From Phycisphaerales bacterium (GTDB lineage: Bacteria > Planctomycetota > Phycisphaerae > UBA1845 > Fen-1342), in the NCBI GenBank assembly GCA_022839625.1, contig JALHJL010000058.1, forward strand, positions 1 through 22,340: DNA of 22,340 nt, given 5' to 3'. Position numbers and translations under genes: made by a program. Numbering within the stretch: the stretch's first letter is position 1; the number at the start of each line of letters is the position of its first letter. Of this stretch, positions 15,331 to 22,340 are shown one piece after another. A model generated the notes under the pieces. The model saw nothing but the letters and a program-made list of their open reading frames with translations. It was not told the DNA's origin and ran no database searches.

Positions 15331-16111
15331 TTGCACGGGTGCCGGCGGGCGCGGCGGACGGGCTGGACGGGGGACCTTGCGGCCCAAACTCGTCCCCGCG
15401 GAACGTGTTACCGAGATAGGTTTCCCGGACGCGCGGGTCGTTGATGAGTTCCGCCGGCGTCCCGGAGCATATGACCTTGCCCTCGTGGATCACGTAGCTG
15501 CGGTCGGTCGTTCGCAGCGTTTCATGCACATTGTGATCCGTCAGGAGGATGGCAATGCCGGACTCGCGCAGCCGAAGAATCTCGGCCCGGAGACCCTCGA
15601 CAGCGATGGGGTCGACGCCGCTGAAGGGCTCATCCAGCAGGATCAGCTTGGGCCGCGTGATGAGGGCCCGCGCGATCTCCAGCTTTCGCCGTTCCCCGCC
15701 GGAGATCTTCTTGGCCGGGTTGTCGCGAACGGTGACCAGGCCGAACTGTTCGAGCAAATGCTCCACCAACCGTCGGCGTTCAGAGCGGCTCAAGCGCATC
15801 GTCTCGCAAATGGCGGTCAGGTTCTCAGCGACGGTAAGTCGTTGGAAGACGCTGGGTTCCTGTGAGAGATAGCCAATTCCCCGGCGAGCGCGCAGGTACA
15901 TGGGCAACGCGGTAACGTCCTCGCCGTCGAAGCGGATGCGTCCTCCCTCCGCCGTGATCATCCCCACGGTGATGCGGAAGCTGGTGGTCTTCCCGGCTCC
16001 GTTGGGTCCGAGCAGGCCGACGATCTCACGTTGGTCGACGTCAAAAGCGACATTGTCGACGACGGTGCGCCCGTTATAGGATTTCACCAGCCGGTCGGCT
16101 TCAAGCAGCAT
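15323..16111 (-). CDS. lptB: LptB, ATPase of the LPS export ABC transporter
   Basis: A 262-residue ATPase that, with LptF/LptG, powers extraction of lipopolysaccharide from the inner membrane. Walker A is GPNGAGKTT (35-43), the Q-loop is at Q84, the signature is ISGGE (136-140), Walker B is LILLDE (156-161) and the H-loop H193 is in LTDHNVHET. The combinations ISGGERRKLEIARAL, DEPFSGVDPIAV and ITDHNV-type ending, plus SGTPAELINDPRVRETYLG, are specific to LptB as opposed to amino-acid ABC ATPases. A proline- and alanine-rich tail (about 240-262) is extra. GGGAG (complement of 16118-16122) lies 6 nt before the ATG. No other lpt gene is in the window. LPS-type export fits a diderm envelope. Confidence 0.88.
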   Translation of the reverse strand: MLLEADRLVKSYNGRTVVDNVAFDVDQREIVGLLGPNGAGKTTSFRITVGMITAEGGRIRFDGEDVTALPMYLRARRGIGYLSQEPSVFQRLTVAENLTAICETMRLSRSERRRLVEHLLEQFGLVTVRDNPAKKISGGERRKLEIARALITRPKLILLDEPFSGVDPIAVEGLRAEILRLRESGIAILLTDHNVHETLRTTDRSYVIHEGKVICSGTPAELINDPRVRETYLGNTFRGDEFGPQGPPSSPSAAPAGTRANG

Positions 16112-16428
16112 TGGACACTCCCAATCCGGGCGGCCCGCTTGATGTGGACAACATGTGCAAACGCGCGCAACTCACGATGTTTCGGACGGATGGCGTCGAT
16201 AGCGTTCGCCCGATAATCGTTCGTGGCGTCTTTTCGCGTCAACGGACCGTGTGACATCCATATCTCATTTATTGACAAATGCTTAGAACGCAAGAAGTCC
16301 AAAGGGTGACGGACATCCGTCCAAACGCGCCGTAACCGTTTCCAAAGAACCGCCAAACCGAACCTTAACTCGCTGGGTTGGACGGCCGGTTGTTGACAAC
16401 TCATCGCGTCGCCACGCCGCCGGGCCGT
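16112..16428. other. AT-richer intergenic stretch between lepB and lptB
   Basis: No gene is seen. Base composition is noticeably less GC-rich than the flanks, especially about 16250-16380. It holds an inverted repeat GACGGA-CA-TCCGTC (16308-16321), another GTTGT-TG-ACAAC (16389-16400), and two TTGACA hexamers on the plus strand (16272-16277 and 16393-16398), neither with a -10 at the right distance. It probably carries the lptB promoter on the minus strand, which I could not pinpoint. Confidence 0.5.
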
Positions 16429-17928
16429 CTAACGCACCAAGCGCGTGCGCCCCACGTCGGGGACTGCAAGACGTCCGCCCGCGTCCAGGGGCAGCAATCC
16501 GGGAAGATACACGAAAGCGGCCGCGCCGACAATCTGGTCCTCTCGCACGGTGCCTGGCCGGTAGTCCGCGGGCAGGTGTACTCCGGCCTCCGTCCACTCC
16601 CGACTGTCGTGGCTGTCGGGGCTGTTGTCGCCCAGCACGAAGTACTCTCCGGCCCGCAGCGCGAACGGCTCGCCCGCGCACGCCCGCCGAGCACGCCCCG
16701 CGTGACACGTGTAGTGCAGGTCGCGCTCCACTCGCAACTGCCGAAATTCCAGCCGCACGTTGTGTGCGACGATGCGCAGCTCGACCGGGCGCGCCGTGGG
16801 CGCAGCACGCAGCTCATCAGGCGAGACGGAGTACTCGGCATCGGTCGTCGCCAGCACTTCGCGCCCGTCGATCCGCAGGTACGCGCGCTGGTCCACGTGT
16901 CCGAACTCCACCGCAATCGGCCGCTTGAGCGCATACGGCGAACCGGGCGGCGCGGCGAGCCGTGCCAGGCCGGTGCCTGTTTGCGCATCCAGGACAGTCA
17001 ATTCCAGCCGCCCGTCCCGCCGCAGCTCTGCGCGAAACAGCCGCCCGGCGCGGGCCAGCTCCCACCGGCATGTTCCGTCGCCGGCATGCAGGACCAGCTC
17101 GCACAAGATGCGCGCGTCGCCGAACAACGCGCCGGACGATCTCCGGTTGTGCGCGTAGAAATCGAGCGGGTACTCGCGGGCCGTGTCGGGCGCAAACGCC
17201 AGCGCCCGCGGAGCGTCGTCGAGCCCGTCGTATCGGACGACACGCGTGTCCAGGCCTGACCAGCCCGCGCCATCCGCATCCGATGCGCCCTCCGGGACCC
17301 AGCGCGCCCAACGCCCCGAAGTCGCCGCCGGGTCGGGCAGATGCGCTTGGTCGAAGACCGGAAACCAGAGGACTCGCTGTACCTCGGGCGGTTTGCGGGC
17401 GATGCGCCCGTTCACGAAGACGTCGCCGTCGACGAGCTCGATCGTCTCGCCCGGCAGTCCGATGAGCCGCTTGACATAGTGCTGGGTGGCGTCCGATGGG
17501 TCGCGGAAGACGATCACGTCCCAGCGGCGCGGCCCGAACGGGCCGCCGAGGACGTACGGCCACTTGTGTACCAGGAGCCGGTCGCCGGCCTTCGTCGCCA
17601 CAAGCTCGCCGGCCAGCTCGATCGTGAGCCGGCAGTTCGGACAGACGACCTCGGGCGGCACCAGGAAGCCGGCGGGCACGGACGCCGTGCCGCGCAGCGG
17701 GCCGACGTCAAACTCCCAACCGCAGGCGGGACACACGCGCGTGGCGTGCGCCCCCAGCAGCGTGTCGGCCATCGAGCCCGTCGGGATGATGAAGGGCTCC
17801 ACGAGGAAGTCGCGGAAGACGAACGCGAGGATCAGTCCCGTGAGCACGGTCTGAACGACGTCGGCGGGCCGGAACGCGGATGGGCGGGCCGCCGTGGGTT
17901 CATCACACGCGGAGGGCGGAAGGTTCAC
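16429..17928 (-). CDS. lepB: Signal peptidase I with zinc-ribbon and beta-sandwich inserts (second of pair)
   Basis: A 499-residue membrane-bound serine-lysine protease that cleaves signal peptides outside the membrane. One membrane helix (about 22-44) precedes the catalytic S52 in EPFIIPTGSMADTL. The general base is K153 in HYVKRLIGLPGE. The conserved GDNSPDSHDSR box is at 433-443. Two inserts stand out. Between Ser and Lys is a four-cysteine zinc ribbon (C66/C69 and C96/C99). Between GDVFVNG and GDNS lie roughly 250 residues (about 180-430) with an alternating strand pattern, including VEFGHVDQRAYLRIDGREVL, that looks like a concanavalin/LamG-type sandwich. The GTG start has AGGG 6 nt upstream. 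It lies 28 bp after the paralogue on the same strand, so the two form an operon. Confidence 0.92.
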   Translation of the reverse strand: MNLPPSACDEPTAARPSAFRPADVVQTVLTGLILAFVFRDFLVEPFIIPTGSMADTLLGAHATRVCPACGWEFDVGPLRGTASVPAGFLVPPEVVCPNCRLTIELAGELVATKAGDRLLVHKWPYVLGGPFGPRRWDVIVFRDPSDATQHYVKRLIGLPGETIELVDGDVFVNGRIARKPPEVQRVLWFPVFDQAHLPDPAATSGRWARWVPEGASDADGAGWSGLDTRVVRYDGLDDAPRALAFAPDTAREYPLDFYAHNRRSSGALFGDARILCELVLHAGDGTCRWELARAGRLFRAELRRDGRLELTVLDAQTGTGLARLAAPPGSPYALKRPIAVEFGHVDQRAYLRIDGREVLATTDAEYSVSPDELRAAPTARPVELRIVAHNVRLEFRQLRVERDLHYTCHAGRARRACAGEPFALRAGEYFVLGDNSPDSHDSREWTEAGVHLPADYRPGTVREDQIVGAAAFVYLPGLLPLDAGGRLAVPDVGRTRLVR

Positions 17929-17956
17929 ATGCCACCCTGTCCAAGCGGCCCGCGCG

Positions 17957-19618
17957 TCACCGGATCCAGCGGGCCCGGCCCAGGTCGGGCATCAGGCTGG
18001 GGCCGCGCGACATGATCGGCATGCAACCGGGCCAGTACACGAAGAATGCGCGCCCGATCATCTGGTCGGCCGGTACCGTTCCCCGCTGGAACTCGCCGCG
18101 CGCTGCCGCCTCGCGCAGGTGCGGCCCGACCCCATCCTGCCCGGGCCGCGCGAAAGCGTACCGCGCGTCCTGGCTGTTCGGGCTGTTGTCGCCGAGCAGG
18201 AAATACTCGCCGGACCGCAGGTGAATCGGACTCCCCTGCACGCCCAGCGGCCGGGACTCCGAGCCGTTAGCGCCAACGTGCACGTCGCTGGTGTAGTACA
18301 CGTCCCGCTCGATGAGTATGTGCCGCAGCGTGGCCTGCACGCGCTCCGCGGCGATACGGATCGTCGGGCGCGTGTCGGTGCTGGCCAGCCGCCGGGCCGC
18401 GCTCGGCGTGATCTCGTACTGCTCCGCCGTCGACTCGAAGACGGTGCGGCCGTCGCGCTCGACGCGCACGACGCCGTCGCTGTGACTAAGCGCCAGGCGG
18501 ACGGGCGCACCGCGCGGCGGCGCGCGGAGCGTCGCCCACGTCTCGCGTTCGGCGTCCGGTGCGCTCTGATGTTGAACGATCAATTCGCCGGCGGCGCTGA
18601 GCCGGGCGTAGAAACGGTGACTGCCCTTGGTGGTGCTGAGTTCCACGTAGCCGCCGTCGGCCGCTGTGATCTCGATTTCCGCGGACAGGCGGATGTCGGT
18701 GACGGGGTTGGGTGTCAACTCCGACCGGGGCTCGTTGTAGGCATAGACGTCCTGGACGACGCCCGGTTCGGCGGCCGAGCGGGGATCGGTCGCAAACTGA
18801 ATCTCCGTGCGGCCGCTGTCGAGTCCGTCGAAATGCACGATCCGGGAGCCCAGGTCTGACCACGGGCTGCTCGCCGCGAGCGCGACCCAGCGCGGGAAGT
18901 AGCCAACCCGCCGCGAGGCCTCCGCCGGCGGATAGTCATGATCGTAATACGGGAACCAGAGCGACCGCCGGGCTTCGGGTGTCTTCGGCGTGATCCGGTC
19001 GTTGACGAACAGGTCGCCGTGGATAAGCTCGATCTTTTCCCCCGGCAGGCCGACCAGGCGCTTGATGTAATTCGTCTGGCCGTCGGTGGGGACTCGGAAC
19101 ACGACCACGTCCCAGCGGGCGGGGCCGAGGCCCGCCAGGCCCGCGAACGGCCGGTCAAACAGCCACCCGTGCACGAAGATGCGGTCGCCGGAGGACGGAC
19201 GGAGCGGCTCGGAGAGAATCTCCGCCCGTTCCAGTCCCTGGCGGGTCAGCTCCAGCGGCTTGCCGAAGTCGTAGAATTGCTGGAACCGGCAATTCGGACA
19301 TTGCACGGCCCGGGGGTGGTACGCGGCGGGCGACATCCAGTTGGCGGGCTCCTGCCAGCCGACGGCGTACTCCATGCCGCAGTTCGGGCATGTGTGCACC
19401 GCGTGCTCGCCATACAGCGTCTCGGCCATGGACCCCGTCGGGATGATAAACAGGGGGAGGAAGAAGCTCTTGAGTATCAGAAGGTAGATGAAGAAGCCCA
19501 CGAAAGAGGACGTTTGCTCGACCCACGTCTCCTTGGGTGGTGCCGCCGAGGCGGACCGGCGCGAAGTCCGCTCAGCACTGCCGGCCGGACGCGTTCTTGA
19601 TGTCACTCCACCGGCCAA
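17957..19618 (-). CDS. lepB: Signal peptidase I with zinc-ribbon and beta-sandwich inserts (first of pair)
   Basis: A 553-residue paralogue of the following gene, same role. A membrane helix (about 38-58) leads to the catalytic S63 in FIIPTGSMAETL; the base is K186 in NYIKRLVGLPGE; the GDNSPNSQDAR box is at 476-486. The Ser-Lys interval holds CPNC (77-80) and CPNC (107-110), a zinc ribbon. The larger insert (about 215-465) has LamG-like strands such as VRLALSHSDGVVRVERDGRTV. The window order is this gene first, then its paralogue 28 bp later. The start is a TTG supported by GGAG 6 nt upstream; an in-frame GTG at 19606 would also work. The basic, serine-rich N-terminus before the helix is longer than in the partner. 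It diverges from the C25 peptidase gene. Confidence 0.92.
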   Translation of the reverse strand: MAGGVTSRTRPAGSAERTSRRSASAAPPKETWVEQTSSFVGFFIYLLILKSFFLPLFIIPTGSMAETLYGEHAVHTCPNCGMEYAVGWQEPANWMSPAAYHPRAVQCPNCRFQQFYDFGKPLELTRQGLERAEILSEPLRPSSGDRIFVHGWLFDRPFAGLAGLGPARWDVVVFRVPTDGQTNYIKRLVGLPGEKIELIHGDLFVNDRITPKTPEARRSLWFPYYDHDYPPAEASRRVGYFPRWVALAASSPWSDLGSRIVHFDGLDSGRTEIQFATDPRSAAEPGVVQDVYAYNEPRSELTPNPVTDIRLSAEIEITAADGGYVELSTTKGSHRFYARLSAAGELIVQHQSAPDAERETWATLRAPPRGAPVRLALSHSDGVVRVERDGRTVFESTAEQYEITPSAARRLASTDTRPTIRIAAERVQATLRHILIERDVYYTSDVHVGANGSESRPLGVQGSPIHLRSGEYFLLGDNSPNSQDARYAFARPGQDGVGPHLREAAARGEFQRGTVPADQMIGRAFFVYWPGCMPIMSRGPSLMPDLGRARWIR

Positions 19619-19624
19619 TGATCA

Positions 19625-19628
19625 CTCC
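19625..19628 (-). promoter_or_regulatory. Ribosome binding site supporting a TTG start for lepB
   Basis: The minus strand reads GGAG, then six bases, then TTG at 19618. No ATG is available near this point in frame. Confidence 0.55.
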
Positions 19629-19675
19629 GCGCGCGTGCCGGACAGCACCGGCACTCAAACGGGCCAGCCAGACGT

Positions 19676-19764
19676 CCGTTGAAAGCGGGGCAGGCACCGC
19701 GAGAGAACCACGCAGCGCCAGCGCGAAGGCCCGCCGGCGCCGAGCCAGTCCGCTTTTTCAACGG
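19676..19764. repeat. REPIN-like inverted repeat pair
   Basis: The left arm CCGTTGAAAGCGG (19676-19688) is followed by GGCAGGCACCG. The right arm CCGCTTTTTCAACGG (19750-19764) is its complement with two extra A-T pairs, preceded by the complement of GGACTGGCTCGG. Two short related sequences facing each other across about 60 bp is the arrangement of REP doublets mobilised by REP-associated tyrosine transposases. No transposase is in the window. Confidence 0.6.
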
Positions 19765-19916
19765 GCAGTTAAGGTAAAGGCCCGTCGCGCCAAGGTCAAA
19801 CTGCCGCGCTCCGCGAGCGATGGAACCTCGTCGCCCATCAATGCGGAACATGAAATCGCCGTGAAACGGTCGCCGGCCCCATCGCCAAAATTGTCTGGTT
19901 CCTCACCCCCAACTTC

Positions 19917-19925
19917 TGGTATTAT
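19917..19925 (+). promoter_or_regulatory. Candidate extended -10 promoter for the C25 peptidase gene
   Basis: TGGTATTAT gives a TGN element joined to TATTAT, five of six consensus bases, in an otherwise GC-rich region. The -35 region (TTCCTC at 19899-19904) is poor and 15 bp away, as extended -10 promoters allow. The start would be near 19932. Confidence 0.4.
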
Positions 19926-20127
19926 CGAGGTGCTCGGTCAGCCGGGACAGCCCGCTCCGGTCGTGAACGGGCGGCTGAGAACGTATCGCCGGCGGTGCGA
20001 CGGGGTTGTCGTGCGACCGGAACGCACGTGGGAGAGCGGCAAGAAAGCGCGGCGCGTCCGTGCGCGTCCGCCGCACGCCTTATGAGATCCTCTTCGTGCA
20101 CACCGAGAAGTTCGCCTGCCTGAAAAA

Positions 20128-20132
20128 AGGAG
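20128..20132 (+). promoter_or_regulatory. Ribosome binding site that decides the C25 start
   Basis: AGGAG directly abuts ATG 20133, leaving no spacer, but lies 6 nt before GTG 20139 in the same frame. The GTG is therefore the likelier start. Confidence 0.65.
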
Positions 20133-20138
20133 ATGTCT

Positions 20139-22340
20139 GTGTCGAAGTTGTTTGTGCGAGCAGGGACCGTGCTGCTGGTCTGGGCGCTGACGTGCGTCGG
20201 GCCGGCGGCAGCCGACCAATGGCATTCCGTGGATGCGTCAAACGCCTTGTCGCCTGATCCGGCGGCAGTGCCGGGCGAGCCCTCGGTGACCGTGCTGGCG
20301 TCCGGACCGGACGGGCTGCGCGTGGCCGCCGCCACGCCCGGGCTCGACCTGGAAGACGTATCCGCGGCCGGCGGGCAGTTCGTCCGCGTCTCCTGGCCGG
20401 ATTCGCCGTACTTCGGAGAGATCGGAACGCCCGCCTTGCCGGTGATTCGCAGGCTATTTGTCGTTCCCGCCGGGGCGCGCGTAAGCTTGAGCGTCCAGGC
20501 GGGCGCCGCCGCGGCACTGGGCCAGCCCATCCTGATCCTCCCCGTTCAGCCGCCGATCCCGAAGACACCGGGCGCGCTGGAGAATGCGGAGTTCCAGTTC
20601 GACCCGCTGGCGTATGCGCTGGATGCGGACCTGCCTGCCGGGTTGGTGCAGGCCGAGGAACTGGGCATCGTGCGCGGGCAGCGCCTGTGGCTGCTCGAAA
20701 TCCGCCCCGTCACGTACAACGCCGCCCGACAAGCGCTGACGTTCTACGGCGACGTGATCGTGGACGTCCAGTTCGTCGGCGGCGAGCCGGCGGACGGCCA
20801 GATGTCCGCCCCGCCGGGCCTGGGTGCGCTCGTATTAAACCCGGAGATTCTGCCGGCCGAAGGGCGCGGCACGGGCAACTACCTGATCGTGGTCGCCAGC
20901 GCTTACGAGTCCGCCATCGCCTCGTTCGCGGGTGCGAAGGCGTCGATGGGCTACACGGTCTCGACCCACGCGGTGGCCGCGGGCACCACGAACAGCCAGA
21001 TCAAGTCGTACATTCAGGGGCTGTGGGGCGACCCGCAGACCCGGCCGGACTACCTCCTCCTGGTTGGTGACACAGACACCATCCCCCATTGGGTCGGAGT
21101 CGGCTCGGGCAGCCCGGCGACGGACTTGTACTACGCCTGCATGGACGGCAGCAGCGACTGGTACCCGGACATCGCCATCGGTCGCTTCCCGGTGCGCAAC
21201 GCCACCCATCTGGACAACATGGTCACGAAGACCTTGTACTACGAAACGGGGCCGCTGGCGGATCCGGACTACATGCTGCGGGCGGTCTTCATGGCCTCTC
21301 AGGACAACTACCAAATCACCGAGGGGACGCACAACTGGGTGATCAACAACCACATGACCCCGAGGGGGATCGCCTCGGACAAGCTGTATTGCCACACGTA
21401 CAACGCGACCACCCAGCAGGTCACGAACTCGTTCAACAACGGCCGGTTCTTCGCGATCTTCAGCGGCCACGGAGATGTGAGCTACTGGGCGGACGGCCCC
21501 TATTTCACCCAGTCCAATGTCAACGCGCTGGTCAACCAGAACATGTACGCGTTCGTATGCAGCTTCTCCTGTCTGACCGGGCAGTTCACGTCGAACGAGT
21601 GCTTCATGGAGACCTGGGTGCGCGCGGCCAACAAGGGCGCCGTCACCGCCTGGGGCTCGTCGGTCACCAGCTACTGGACCGAGGACGACATCCTGGAGAA
21701 GCGGCTGTTCGACTCGATCTACGACGCCAACGACGCCGTCCCGGCCTACGTCGGGCCGATCCTGAACGACACCAAGCTGCGCTACCTGGCGCACTTCGGC
21801 TCGGGCGGCTCCACGCGGCGCTACTTCGAGATGTACAACCTGATGGGCGACCCGGCACTGCCGATGTTTGGACCGGAAACTCCCCCGCACGGTCTGAAGG
21901 TGACGCCGGAGGAGGGGCTGGCGGCGACGGGTCCGCTGGGCGGGCCGTTTACGCCGGACAGTGTGGTGTTCACGCTGGAGAACAAGGGCGAGGTCGCGTT
22001 TGATTACCAGGTGACGGCGACGCAGCCGTGGCTGACGGTCACGAACGGCACGGGCACGCTGGGCGGTCAGGCCATGGCGGTCGTCACGGTGAGCATCAAC
22101 GCGCAGGCCAACGTGTTGGGCACGGGGATGTTCTACGACACGATCAGCTTCGCGAACCTGACGGACCACGACGGCGACACGACGCGGCCGGTGAGCCTGA
22201 AGGTGGGCGTGCCGACGCTGCGGTACGCCTGGAACCTGGACACGAACCCCGGCTGGCCGATGCAGGGGCAGTGGGCCTGGGGTCAGCCGACGGGTCAGGG
22301 CGGCACGCAGTACGGCTACCCCGATCCGCAGAGTGGTGCG
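20139..22340 (+). CDS. C25 (gingipain-like) cysteine peptidase, exported, 3' end outside the window
   Basis: The frame stays open for 734 codons to the window edge. From GTG 20139 the protein begins with a signal peptide (about 1-24, ending PAAA before DQW). Residues 30-240 resemble the gingipain propeptide (GEIGTPALPVIRRLFVVPAGARV). The catalytic domain (about 245-585) has GNYLIVVAS, DYLLLVGDTDTIP, DIAIGRFPVR, the catalytic histidine H444 in IFSGHGDVSYW, and the nucleophile C478 in FSCLTGQF; C474 is four residues before it. GDPALPMF ends the domain. A BACON-like Ig module follows (about 588-690: TGPLGGPFTPDS, WLTVT, VTVSIN). C25 enzymes are extracellular endopeptidases; the specificity cannot be read here. 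By analogy with neighbours it may end in a dockerin-like tail beyond the window. Confidence 0.9.
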   Translation, partial: MSKLFVRAGTVLLVWALTCVGPAAADQWHSVDASNALSPDPAAVPGEPSVTVLASGPDGLRVAAATPGLDLEDVSAAGGQFVRVSWPDSPYFGEIGTPALPVIRRLFVVPAGARVSLSVQAGAAAALGQPILILPVQPPIPKTPGALENAEFQFDPLAYALDADLPAGLVQAEELGIVRGQRLWLLEIRPVTYNAARQALTFYGDVIVDVQFVGGEPADGQMSAPPGLGALVLNPEILPAEGRGTGNYLIVVASAYESAIASFAGAKASMGYTVSTHAVAAGTTNSQIKSYIQGLWGDPQTRPDYLLLVGDTDTIPHWVGVGSGSPATDLYYACMDGSSDWYPDIAIGRFPVRNATHLDNMVTKTLYYETGPLADPDYMLRAVFMASQDNYQITEGTHNWVINNHMTPRGIASDKLYCHTYNATTQQVTNSFNNGRFFAIFSGHGDVSYWADGPYFTQSNVNALVNQNMYAFVCSFSCLTGQFTSNECFMETWVRAANKGAVTAWGSSVTSYWTEDDILEKRLFDSIYDANDAVPAYVGPILNDTKLRYLAHFGSGGSTRRYFEMYNLMGDPALPMFGPETPPHGLKVTPEEGLAATGPLGGPFTPDSVVFTLENKGEVAFDYQVTATQPWLTVTNGTGTLGGQAMAVVTVSINAQANVLGTGMFYDTISFANLTDHDGDTTRPVSLKVGVPTLRYAWNLDTNPGWPMQGQWAWGQPTGQGGTQYGYPDPQSGA

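Larger units (their letters stand above)
19619..20138. other. Long divergent intergenic region between lepB and the C25 peptidase
   Basis: About 520 bp without a recognisable gene. It contains the lepB ribosome site, a REPIN-like inverted repeat pair (19676-19764), a candidate extended -10 promoter (19917-19925) and the C25 ribosome site. Open frames crossing it have no family features. If the promoter is real, the C25 mRNA has a leader of about 200 nt. Confidence 0.6.

Noticed and set aside
14038..15444. A 468-codon plus-strand frame over the glycosylase and YggU region
   Set aside because: It is out of frame with the glycosylase and antisense to the yggU-like gene; both real proteins have clear family motifs.
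16272..16398. Two TTGACA motifs as plus-strand promoters
   Set aside because: Neither has a -10-like hexamer 15-19 bp downstream, and no plus-strand gene follows.
20835..22169. A 444-codon minus-strand frame opposite the C25 gene
   Set aside because: The plus-strand frame gives a full C25 catalytic domain; the minus frame gives arginine- and valine-rich shadow sequence.

Overview
The window is high-GC bacterial chromosome that most likely comes from the Planctomycetota, close to the Phycisphaerae. This is inferred from protein style and not from any marker gene. The clues are secreted enzymes ending in paired GD-N-C-D ... DINPF dockerin-like repeats, a gingipain-type peptidase followed by a BACON-like Ig module, two signal peptidases I with zinc-ribbon and beta-sandwich inserts, and many REP-like palindromes between genes. 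No rRNA, tRNA, CRISPR array, transposase or phage gene was found.

Layout. 1-589: no gene, but a tandem array of seven palindromic units. 590-1818 (minus): a DUF2203 protein and a zinc-ribbon membrane protein. 2046-4791 (plus): an NCS2-type permease followed closely by folD. 5019-5627 (plus): an RRM RNA-binding protein behind a long leader, a strong hairpin and a 66-residue protein. 5760-7495 (plus): a DUF456 membrane protein and an M29 aminopeptidase. 7544-11195 (minus): two secreted enzymes with the same dockerin-like tail, an M28 peptidase and a peptidylarginine/agmatine-deiminase-type enzyme. 11349-12827 (plus): a short UvrC, diverging from the deiminase. 12828-13187: a cluster of REP-like palindromes. 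13188-14039 (minus): an exported TPR protein, diverging from a family 5 uracil-DNA glycosylase (14225-14941, plus). 15019-16111 (minus): lptB overlapping a DUF167/YggU gene. 16429-19618 (minus): two tandem lepB paralogues. 20139 to the end (plus): a C25 gingipain-like peptidase cut by the window edge.

How the genes fit together. Housekeeping functions (one-carbon metabolism, nucleotide excision and uracil repair, LPS export, signal peptide removal) alternate with an export theme. The two signal peptidases could process the exported M28, deiminase, TPR and C25 proteins. A gingipain-like protease, an aminopeptidase and an arginine-deiminase-type enzyme together suggest extracellular protein breakdown and arginine modification, but they lie in separate transcription units.

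No single new multi-gene system stands out. The observations most worth following are the FolD with glutamine at the catalytic lysine position, the LepB pair with large inserted domains, the UvrC that lacks its HhH domain and may be translated from a leaderless mRNA, and three families of short palindromic repeats, one expanded into a tandem array and one arranged like a REPIN.
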